Source of the DNA: CADDYX01 sp045809945
GTDB taxonomy: Bacteria > Verrucomicrobiota > Verrucomicrobiia > Chthoniobacterales > UBA10450
Direction of reading: 5' to 3'
DNA: 6,656 nucleotides
NCBI GenBank assembly: GCA_045809945.1
Contig: JBJMWW010000129.1
Span: forward strand, 1 to 6,656
Notes under the pieces: model-generated
What the model was told of the DNA's origin: nothing
Seen by the model: the letters and a program-made list of their open reading frames with translations, nothing else
Databases searched by the model: none
Program-made: the position numbers and the translations under genes
Part shown: in pieces, positions 1-5,811 of the stretch
Layout: the number at the start of each line of letters is the position of its first letter
How positions within the stretch are numbered: the stretch's first letter is position 1

Positions 1-2145
1 CATCGCTTCGATGGAATGACGCGGACCGGCGAGGGTGAGTGAGCGCGGGCCGTTAAATGCGGCGATCGAAATGGTTTGGTCGTGCTTGTCGATCAGCGCT
101 TGCGCTTCTTCTTCGCCGAGCCCTACGGCGAGCATCCTGCCTTCACCCCGCGCGCAACCTTCCATAAACTTCGCGCGCAACGCGGTGATTCGCGCACCTT
201 GTTCGAGCGAGAACAAACCGGCAACGCATGCCGCAGCAATTTCACTGACGCTATGGCCGAGAACGGCGGAGGGATGCACGCCCCACGATTTCCACAGTTC
301 TGCCAATCCCACCTGCATCGCGAAAATCGCGGGCTGCGCGATCTCAGTGCGTTGCAGTTGTGAGGTTTCTTCCGAGCGACTGAGTTCTTCCAGAAGCGAA
401 AAACTCGCGACGCCGCGCAGCGCCGCGTCACACTGCTCGATCACCCTCCGGAAGACCGGCTCATGTTGCATCAGCTCACGGCCCATGGCCCACCATTGCG
501 GACCTTGCCCGCTCATGATGAAAGCGACGCGCGGCGCGCTCTCAGGTCGGGGCGTGAACGAGGTGCGGACCTTCACGCTATCCTCTTTGATCGCGAACGC
601 GTCGAGCTCCTCGATGAGCTCCGGAATGGAGCGCGCGACAAGCGTCAGCCGATGTTGATGATGATTGCGGCGGTCGCCGAGCGTGTAAGTGAGATCGGGC
701 AGAACAGGAGAATCGCCGTTAAGATCAGCTCGTTCGGTTAACCATGAAGCGAGCTTCATCGCGTAGCCGCGAAGTGCATCTTCCGATCGAGCTGAAAGCA
801 TCACCGGCCAACCGCGCTCCAGCCAAACGTCGGAGTGCTCTGCATGCGGAAGAGGCGGCGGCTCCGACAGGATGACGTGCGCATTTGCACCACCGAATCC
901 GAACGAGTTCACGCCCGCCAGCCGCTCACCGTCTGTCTGCGGAAACGGCTCGCTCTCCGTCGGCACCCGCAGCTTCAGTTCGTCGAAATCAATGTGCGGA
1001 CTCGGCGAACTAAAATGCAAATTGCCGGGGATCTCACGATGTTGAAGAACCAGCATCGCCTTCACCAATCCGGCGACGCCGGCAGCGGTTTCCAGATGGC
1101 CGACGTTGGTCTTTACCGAACCAATCGGAAGCGGAGTGGATCGGTCCTGACACAACGCCTCCGCGAGTGCATGAGCCTCGATCGGATCACCGACAGCCGT
1201 CCCGGTTCCATGCGCCTCCACGAATCCAATTTGCGCCGGCGCAACGCCAGCATCTTTGCACGCGTCCTGAACGAGACGGCTCTGCGCTTCCGCGCTGGGC
1301 AGGGAGATGCCATTCGTGTGACCGTCTTGATTGACGGCAGTTCCGATAATCACGCCTCGGATCGGATCACCATCGGCAATGGCTTGCGAAAGGCGCTTTA
1401 GCAGCACCATGCCGGCTCCTTCGCCGCGCACGAATCCGTTCGCCGACGCGTCGAACGCGGCGCACCGGCCGTCGGGCGATAACATCGAAGCCTGTGAAAA
1501 ACCGATGAACCCGCCGGGCGTGATCATCACAGTCACGCCGCCAGCTAATGCGGTGTTACCGCGTCCCGCCCAGATGTGCTCGCATGCAGTGTGGATCGCA
1601 GTAAGCGCCGACGAACACGCTGTGTCCATCGCGATACTCGCGCCGCGCAGGTTCAGGCAATAGGAGATCCGATTGGCGGCGATCGAGTGTGCATTGCCGG
1701 TCGCCGTGTGGGGCGCGATACCGAAGTGATCGAAAGCGGTGCTTTGGATTCCCTGGTAATCATTGTGCGAAATCCCAACGAAAACCGCGACGTCGCTTCC
1801 TTTCTCGAAATCGAGGACAAGCCCCGCGTTCTCGATCGCTTCCCACGCTGTCTCAAGCAGCAGTCGATGCTGCGGATCAACGTAAGGAGCTTCTCGCGGC
1901 GAAATACCGAAAAATTGCGGGTCGAATTTGTCGATCTGATCGAGGAACCCGCCGCGTTTAACGAATGTTTTCCCAGGGATCGCTGGCTCGCGATCGTAAT
2001 ATCGTTCGACATTCCAGCGGTCAGCCGGCACATCGCTGACAGCATCCCTGCGTTCAACCAGCAACTTCCAGAATGACTCCGCGTCATTCACGCCGCCGGG
2101 AAAGCGACATCCGATTCCTATGATGGCGATGCGATCGTTATGCAT
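1..2145 (-). CDS. Modular type I polyketide synthase, N-terminal KS-AT part (cut by left edge)
   Basis: The 715 codons visible encode the start of a multidomain polyketide synthase, which condenses malonyl-type extender units onto a growing acyl chain. The ketosynthase spans about residues 4-430. It opens with DRIAIIGIGCRFPGG and has the active-site Cys177 in DTACSSAL, His312 in EAHGTGT, His350 in NVGH, and closes with VNSFGFGGANAHVIL (412-426). All three catalytic residues are present, so the KS should condense rather than only decarboxylate. After a linker (about 430-540) an acyltransferase begins with SGQGPQWWAMG (545 on). Its nucleophile Ser632 lies in GHSVSE and the carboxylate-binding Arg657 in LRAKFM. 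The AT specificity loop and everything after it lie beyond the window. The ATG at 2145 is the first possible start after an in-frame stop at 2188-2190. No docking or loading domain precedes the KS, and no Shine-Dalgarno is seen. The gene is divergent from the AsnB-type gene. The PKS assignment is very secure; the product is unknown. Confidence 0.96.
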   Translation of the reverse strand, partial: MHNDRIAIIGIGCRFPGGVNDAESFWKLLVERRDAVSDVPADRWNVERYYDREPAIPGKTFVKRGGFLDQIDKFDPQFFGISPREAPYVDPQHRLLLETAWEAIENAGLVLDFEKGSDVAVFVGISHNDYQGIQSTAFDHFGIAPHTATGNAHSIAANRISYCLNLRGASIAMDTACSSALTAIHTACEHIWAGRGNTALAGGVTVMITPGGFIGFSQASMLSPDGRCAAFDASANGFVRGEGAGMVLLKRLSQAIADGDPIRGVIIGTAVNQDGHTNGISLPSAEAQSRLVQDACKDAGVAPAQIGFVEAHGTGTAVGDPIEAHALAEALCQDRSTPLPIGSVKTNVGHLETAAGVAGLVKAMLVLQHREIPGNLHFSSPSPHIDFDELKLRVPTESEPFPQTDGERLAGVNSFGFGGANAHVILSEPPPLPHAEHSDVWLERGWPVMLSARSEDALRGYAMKLASWLTERADLNGDSPVLPDLTYTLGDRRNHHQHRLTLVARSIPELIEELDAFAIKEDSVKVRTSFTPRPESAPRVAFIMSGQGPQWWAMGRELMQHEPVFRRVIEQCDAALRGVASFSLLEELSRSEETSQLQRTEIAQPAIFAMQVGLAELWKSWGVHPSAVLGHSVSEIAAACVAGLFSLEQGARITALRAKFMEGCARGEGRMLAVGLGEEEAQALIDKHDQTISIAAFNGPRSLTLAGPRHSIEAM

Positions 2146-2209
2146 AAAAGGGCATCGCCGGACGGGGAACGACGAAGATGAAGAAACTCAATTTGTGACA
2201 AGGAGCGCG

Positions 2210-2281
2210 ATGCGATGTTTTCTGTCGCAGTCTTCAGACGGCATCGAACGCGGCGGTATTCGCGTTCAGGAAAATAACTAA
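2210..2281 (+). CDS. Possible 23-codon leader ORF upstream of the AsnB-type gene
   Basis: AAGGAG at 2200-2205 is the only clear Shine-Dalgarno-like sequence in front of a start codon in the intergenic DNA here. Two ATGs follow it in different frames. ATG 2210 (4-nt spacer) opens 23 codons beginning MRCFLSQSSD and stops at TAA 2279-2281. ATG 2215 (9-nt spacer, nearer optimal) opens 20 codons beginning MFSVAVFRRH, is Arg-rich and stops at TAA 2275-2277. Either would end about 35-40 nt before the amidotransferase start and would run through the inverted repeat at 2246-2267. A regulatory leader peptide is conceivable, but ORFs this short arise by chance. No homology can be recognised, so this is a low-confidence candidate. 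Confidence 0.2.
   Translation: MRCFLSQSSDGIERGGIRVQENN
2246..2267. promoter_or_regulatory. Inverted repeat, candidate operator or leader hairpin
   Basis: Perfect 7-bp arms GAACGCG (2246-2252) and CGCGTTC (2261-2267) flank an 8-nt spacer in the 171-bp divergent region between the polyketide synthase and the AsnB-type gene. The centre is about 60 bp upstream of the AsnB start. The 22-bp size and symmetry suit a dimeric repressor site. In RNA the same repeat could form a hairpin in the AsnB leader. No convincing sigma-70 -35/-10 pair was found to anchor it, and no regulator gene is in the window, so the function is inferred from position only. Confidence 0.35.
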
Positions 2282-2316
2282 GCACGTTCCATATTTCCAC
2301 CTAGAACAATAACTTT

Positions 2317-4332
2317 ATGTGCGGCATCGCAGGCATGATCGATTTGGCGGGACAACGTCCACTGCCAGAAGGAAGTATCCAGCGAATGGCGCGGGCGCTG
2401 TTGCACCGCGGTCCGGACGAGGAAGGCTTTCTTATTCGGCCGGGCCTCGGCCTCGCGTCGCGGCGGCTGAGCATTGTCGGATTGGCGGACGGACAGCAGC
2501 CGATCTTCAATGAAGACCGCAGCGTCTCAGTAGTGTTTAACGGCGAGCTGTTCGACTACGTCGAGCGACGGGAGGAACTCAGGGCGCGAGGACATCGTTT
2601 CGTCACGCACTGCGACACGGAGATCATTCCCCATTTGTGGGAAGATCATGCGGACGACATGTGGGAGCGATTGCGTGGGCAATTCGCTATCGCATTGTGG
2701 GACGATCGACGACGGCAGCTCCAACTCGGACGCGACCGTTTCGGGATCGCGCCACTTTTCTGGACGCGGCAAAATGACTGGCTGCTTTTCGCATCGGAGA
2801 TCAAGGGACTGCTCGCATCAGGGATGGTGCCGGCGCGGCCGGATCGCCGCGGGATCGATCACGTTTTCACTTTTTCGGCGGTGCCCGGTCCGCGGACTTG
2901 TTTCGAAGGAATCCAGCTTCTCACCGCTGGCCATTGCCTGACCATCTCTCCCGCAAATGGAAACGGTGCGAGTGCAGTGGTGCAGGAGCGCGCGTTTTGG
3001 GAAATGGATTTTCCCGATGAGGGGTCGGAGGAATGGGGTCACGATCCGAAGCGACTCGTCGATGATTTCGAGAACCTCCTACTGCAAGCAGTCGAAGAGC
3101 GATTGCGAGCTGACGTTCCAGTCGGCGCTTACCTTTCCGGCGGCGTCGACTCGAGCATGATCGTGGCGCTGGCCTGCCATTTGAAAGGGCCGGCGATCAA
3201 CACCTACACGGTGCGCGTGCACGAGCCGGAGTTGGATGAACTCGATGCGGCAAGTCTCTCGGCACGACACATCGGCGCGAAGCCGCCAATCGTGCAGGAC
3301 TTCCGCGACGAAGACGCACTCGCGACGTACCCGAAACTGATCACCGCAGCGGAGGCGCCAGTTATCGACACAGCCTGCGCGGCCTTGCTTCAGCTCTCCG
3401 GGAAGGTCCACAGCTGCGGACAAAAAGTCGTTCTGACTGGCGAAGGCGCGGACGAATGGCTTGTCGGCTATCCTTGGTACAAGGCGGCCAAGTTGATGGG
3501 TTTCCTCGACTTGATACCGGGCATGGGTCTTAGCCACGTCGCTCGCAAGGCCTACTTGCGCGCGAACAAAGTGCCGCATTTTCCCGATGCCTGGCGCAGC
3601 GAAGTCGAGAATTCCGTCGGCGGCCCGAATGCCTGGATCGATGCCTACGGGATGCTCGCGATCTCGAAGCTGCGTTTCTACAGCGAGTCGATGCACGACG
3701 CGATCGGACAGACGAATCCGTGGACCGAGCTAAACTTTCCCGTCGAACGCGCGAAGCGATGGGCACCGCTCCATCGCGGGGTCTGGATTGCCGCACGCGT
3801 TCTTCTCGCAGGCCATCTACTGCAAGCGAAAGGCGATCGCGTCGCGATGCATTCTTCAGTCGAAGTGCGCTACCCGTTCCTCGACGAGGACGTCTTCGAT
3901 TTTTTGGCGAAGCTGCACCCCCGCTGGCGACTGCGCGGATTTAAGGACAAACATCTGCTGCGTTTGCTCGCGGAACGCTGGGTGCCAAAATCCGTCGCGC
4001 GCCGGCACAAAGTGATCTTTCGCGCGCCGCTCGACAGCTTCCATATGGAACCTGAGCCGCCGTTCGTCGCGCAGCTTCTGAGTGAGGAATCGCTCCGCAA
4101 AACGGGCTATTTCGACCCCGCCGCCGTTGCTCGTTGGCGCACCGACTTTCGTAAAATGCGCACCGGTTCGCTGCCACGTCTCTCCGTCGAGATGGGTCTG
4201 ATGGCCGTCGCCGCGACGCAACTCTGGCATCATCTTTTCATGGGCGGCGGCTTGGCGGAGCTGCCTGAGTGGTCAGCGATTCGCACGCCGGCGGCCAGTG
4301 AAGCGGCGAGTGGATCGATTGCGGTTGCCTAA
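2317..4332 (+). CDS. asnB: AsnB-type glutamine-hydrolysing asparagine synthetase / amidotransferase
   Basis: This cytosolic enzyme of 671 residues hydrolyses glutamine in an N-terminal class II amidotransferase domain. The ammonia passes to an ATP-using synthetase domain that adenylates and amidates a carboxylate. Cys2 (MCGIAG) is the glutaminase nucleophile; RGPDEEG (31-37), FNGE (74-77) and CDTE (99-102) match glutamine-site motifs, followed by GRDRFGIAPLFW (138-149). The synthetase domain has the ATP pyrophosphatase loop SGGVDSS (274-280), LTGEGADE (373-380), SSVEVRYPFLD (513-523) and a late RRHKVIFRAPL (562-572). The start is fixed by Cys2 and by an in-frame TAG at 2302-2304. No Shine-Dalgarno is seen. 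The length is at the upper end for AsnB, and the VPGPRT segment (189-194) recalls amidotransferases of biosynthetic and exopolysaccharide loci. Divergent pairing with a polyketide synthase suggests it may amidate a cluster product instead of aspartate. The family is certain; the substrate is not. Confidence 0.95.
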   Translation: MCGIAGMIDLAGQRPLPEGSIQRMARALLHRGPDEEGFLIRPGLGLASRRLSIVGLADGQQPIFNEDRSVSVVFNGELFDYVERREELRARGHRFVTHCDTEIIPHLWEDHADDMWERLRGQFAIALWDDRRRQLQLGRDRFGIAPLFWTRQNDWLLFASEIKGLLASGMVPARPDRRGIDHVFTFSAVPGPRTCFEGIQLLTAGHCLTISPANGNGASAVVQERAFWEMDFPDEGSEEWGHDPKRLVDDFENLLLQAVEERLRADVPVGAYLSGGVDSSMIVALACHLKGPAINTYTVRVHEPELDELDAASLSARHIGAKPPIVQDFRDEDALATYPKLITAAEAPVIDTACAALLQLSGKVHSCGQKVVLTGEGADEWLVGYPWYKAAKLMGFLDLIPGMGLSHVARKAYLRANKVPHFPDAWRSEVENSVGGPNAWIDAYGMLAISKLRFYSESMHDAIGQTNPWTELNFPVERAKRWAPLHRGVWIAARVLLAGHLLQAKGDRVAMHSSVEVRYPFLDEDVFDFLAKLHPRWRLRGFKDKHLLRLLAERWVPKSVARRHKVIFRAPLDSFHMEPEPPFVAQLLSEESLRKTGYFDPAAVARWRTDFRKMRTGSLPRLSVEMGLMAVAATQLWHHLFMGGGLAELPEWSAIRTPAASEAASGSIAVA

Positions 4333-4341
4333 CGAGAGCAA

Positions 4342-5109
4342 CTAAAGTTTCGCCAGCGTCTCGCGACCCCGCTGCTTTGTTTCGGGATCGTCTTTTTCCG
4401 TCTCCGGCATCGCCAGGCCCTTGTTAATGAATTGTCGCGCTTCTTCTTTCTTTCCCATCTGCGCGTAGATGCGTCCCAGCTCGATGTAATGCATCAGACG
4501 GTTTGGATTGAGCGCGATCGCCTTCTTCATGTCCTGTTCGGCTTCGTCGATTGATCCCTTAGGTAGTTGCCCAAAGATTAGCCCGGCGACCAATCGCTTC
4601 GCCGAGCTGACCTCTGCTAAGACTCGATTCCACCTGCCGAGCACATGCCACGCCGTGTCATTGCGTGGATCCACCGCCAGCGCTTTATCGACCGATTCCT
4701 TGATCTTCGGCGAAGCGGCTACCTGCTCTTTCGTAGGCAGGAACGGCAACATTTTTCCAAGCGTGATCGCCGGCGCGAGCTGAGCGTCGCAGTCGTGCGG
4801 CCCACAGGCTGCGGCGCGCGTGGAATAATCCAGCGCCAAGTGACCGAGCCGCAGCTTTTCTTTTGTGTCTGACGCATCGGTCATCAGATACCGATACTGC
4901 CGCGCGATCCTGACAAGTAAGTCCGGATCCTTCGGCGCAATCTTCTCCGCCTCCAAATAGAGCGGCAACGCATCGTTAGCCTGAAATTTGCGATCGAAGG
5001 CTTTCGCTTTTCCGACCAGTTCGTCGACTGACGGAGCGGCGGAAGCGACGCGCGCGAACAGCAACGCTGCTGATGCGATTGCAACGAAATGGCGGATTCG
5101 GGATTTCAT
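4342..5109 (-). CDS. Exported TPR protein of the RMD (regulator of microtubule dynamics)-like family
   Basis: This is a 255-residue protein with a Sec-type signal peptide: MKSR, a hydrophobic stretch to about residue 20, and likely cleavage after ASA (22-24), so it should act in the periplasm or envelope. The mature part is helical with TPR-like repeats. One lies near residues 35-70 and the clearest near 187-232, with a consensus-like ALNPNR followed by HYIELGRIYAQMG. The segment AWHVLGRW (153-160), then about 20 residues to the FGQLPKGSIDEA region (179-190), matches my recollection of eukaryotic RMDN proteins and their bacterial homologues. TPR proteins usually scaffold protein contacts; no catalytic residues are expected. 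ATG 5109 is preferred over the in-frame GTG at 5127 because it puts the signal peptide at the N-terminus. No Shine-Dalgarno is present. The gene is convergent with asnB (9 bp between stops) and divergent from the Thr-rich gene. The precise role is unknown. Confidence 0.85.
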   Translation of the reverse strand: MKSRIRHFVAIASAALLFARVASAAPSVDELVGKAKAFDRKFQANDALPLYLEAEKIAPKDPDLLVRIARQYRYLMTDASDTKEKLRLGHLALDYSTRAAACGPHDCDAQLAPAITLGKMLPFLPTKEQVAASPKIKESVDKALAVDPRNDTAWHVLGRWNRVLAEVSSAKRLVAGLIFGQLPKGSIDEAEQDMKKAIALNPNRLMHYIELGRIYAQMGKKEEARQFINKGLAMPETEKDDPETKQRGRETLAKL

Positions 5110-5116
5110 CAGGAAA

Positions 5117-5146
5117 CAGTCGAGCACACTACGCTAAGCGCGACTG
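5117..5146. promoter_or_regulatory. Short inverted repeat in divergent intergenic region
   Basis: CAGTCG (5117-5122) and CGACTG (5141-5146) form 6-bp arms 18 nt apart, just upstream of the TPR gene start. The right arm lies next to the 10-bp palindrome at 5148-5157. They may belong to a regulatory region shared by the two divergent genes. A 6-bp match at this distance is easily chance. Confidence 0.15.
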
Positions 5147-5147
5147 A

Positions 5148-5157
5148 ACGATATCGT
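5148..5157. promoter_or_regulatory. Perfect 10-bp palindrome, possible operator
   Basis: ACGATATCGT is its own reverse complement. It lies in the 116-bp divergent region, about 38 bp upstream of the TPR start and 68 bp upstream of the Thr-rich gene start. This is a natural place for a shared operator. The evidence is only position and symmetry. Confidence 0.2.
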
Positions 5158-5159
5158 GC

Positions 5160-5177
5160 CTCTTTGCGCTCTTGGCG
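5160..5177. repeat. Tandem 9-nt motif CTCTTTGCG / CTCTTGGCG
   Basis: Two adjacent 9-mers differ at one position (CTCTTTGCG at 5160-5168, CTCTTGGCG at 5169-5177) and are followed by GTG. On the other strand this reads as CGCCAAGAG then CGCAAAGAG. It resembles short CGCCAAG-type tandem motifs that I recall scattered between genes in several soil phyla. It lies in the non-coding gap between the TPR and Thr-rich genes. Two copies only, so family membership is inferred. Confidence 0.45.
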
Positions 5178-5225
5178 GTGTTCCGAAGGCGAGACCGCGG
5201 CTGCTCCCGGACACGAATCCATTAT

Positions 5226-5756
5226 ATGAAAATACAAGTGCCAGCATTTGGCGCAGCCTTGCTCGCTGTGAGCTGCTTATGGTCGAGCCCGGCGTTTGCG
5301 CAGACCACCACGACCACAACCACAACAAACGGGGCATTCACTGAATACGTGCCCAACTCGGAGACTATGGTCGTCCGAAGCGAATCGGGCACGAGCCCGT
5401 TGCGTTACGTGGTAACCAAACAGACGCCGATTGTGGATGAAACCGGCGCCGCAGTGACAATCGACCGCGTTTCGCCGGGCAGTCCCGTCTCCATCCAGTA
5501 CACGGGATCGGGCGACCGCATGATAGCGTCTAAAGTTGTCGTGCATCGAGCAGCGACGACGACTGCGCCGGTTACAACTGCGCCGGCCGTGACGCAACAG
5601 CACACCGAGACGACCACGACAACAACGCGCCCTCTTACGCACAAAGAAAAGCACGCGCTAAAGGAGGAACGAGAACATCCCGGGAGAGCGGCGAAAGAAG
5701 CGATCGAACACCCCGAGCGTGCCGCGGAGAGAGCCAAAGACGACGACCGCGATTAA
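5226..5756 (+). CDS. Small exported Thr-rich protein with charged repeat tail
   Basis: This is a 176-residue protein of no named family. A Sec signal peptide (1-25, ending SSPAFA) would release a mature chain starting at Gln26, so it should be periplasmic, surface-bound or secreted. Eight threonines follow (27-34), then a compact region of about 70 residues (37-108), probably beta strand, with GTSPLRYVVTKQTPIVDETG (55-74) and GDRMIASKVVVHR (96-108). I recall similar small domains in Verrucomicrobiota exported proteins. Next is a low-complexity linker with TTAPV/TTAPA repeats (112-121) and six threonines (129-134). The highly charged tail contains two 11-residue units of the form EHPxRAA (150-160, 161-171), likely helical. 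ATG 5226 is chosen over TTG 5172 because it places the signal peptide at the N-terminus. No Shine-Dalgarno is visible. The Thr tracts suggest a flexible or glycosylated spacer. The function is unknown. Confidence 0.82.
   Translation: MKIQVPAFGAALLAVSCLWSSPAFAQTTTTTTTTNGAFTEYVPNSETMVVRSESGTSPLRYVVTKQTPIVDETGAAVTIDRVSPGSPVSIQYTGSGDRMIASKVVVHRAATTTAPVTTAPAVTQQHTETTTTTTRPLTHKEKHALKEEREHPGRAAKEAIEHPERAAERAKDDDRD
5562..5586 (+). repeat. 15-nt-period direct repeat in the Thr-rich linker
   Basis: ACTGCGCCGG occurs at 5562-5571 and again at 5577-5586, coding the pentapeptide pair TTAPV-TTAPA. It shows that the linker has grown by in-frame duplication and may vary in length between strains. Confidence 0.6.
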
Positions 5757-5775
5757 GCGCGATGCGTTCGCGATT

Positions 5776-5810
5776 CCGGTGCCGCGGCGCGCAAATCGCG
5801 CGCGGCCCGG
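5776..5810. terminator. GC-rich hairpin, likely bidirectional terminator
   Basis: The arms pair as CCGG, GCCGC, GCGCG (5776-5791, with single unpaired bases at 5780 and 5786) with CGCGC, GCGGC, CCGG (5797-5810) around the loop CAAAT. That gives 14 GC base pairs. The hairpin lies in the 55-bp gap between two convergent genes, beginning 20 bp after the Thr-rich stop and ending next to the amidase stop. On the plus strand only TTT follows, so the U-tract is short. Intrinsic termination may be weak or aided, but the position strongly favours a terminator role for both genes. Confidence 0.6.
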
Positions 5811-5811
5811 T

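Noticed and set aside
35..2076. Several plus-strand ORFs up to 207 codons, and other-frame minus ORFs, across the left part
   Set aside because: All are shadows of the polyketide synthase frame, which carries continuous KS and AT motifs. Their translations are low-complexity, Arg/Ser-rich and show no domain.
2168..2201. TTGTCA on the minus strand as a -35 box for the PKS gene
   Set aside because: At 17-nt spacing the -10 position reads TCTTCG, a poor match, so no promoter is called.
3079..3696. 205-codon minus-strand ORF inside the AsnB-type gene
   Set aside because: Antisense shadow of a securely identified coding frame, with no recognisable motif.
4333..4341. Terminator between the convergent asnB and TPR genes
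   Set aside because: Only 9 bp separate the stops, and I see no convincing stem-loop with a T-tract there or in the flanking coding ends.
4342..5127. GTG start at 5127 for the TPR gene
   Set aside because: It would add six residues ahead of the signal peptide; ATG 5109 gives a typical MKSR signal peptide start.
5172..5225. TTG start at 5172 for the Thr-rich gene
   Set aside because: It adds 18 Arg-rich residues before the signal peptide and would run through the 9-nt repeat; ATG 5226 is far better.
5277..5737. Minus-strand ORFs with Cys/Val-rich translations opposite the Thr-rich gene
   Set aside because: The Val-rich runs are simply the reverse complement of Thr codons; the sense frame has a signal peptide and domain structure.
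5758..5772. Small hairpin CGCGA-TGCGT-TCGCG after the Thr-rich stop
   Set aside because: A 5-bp stem with no T-tract is weak beside the much stronger hairpin at 5776-5810.
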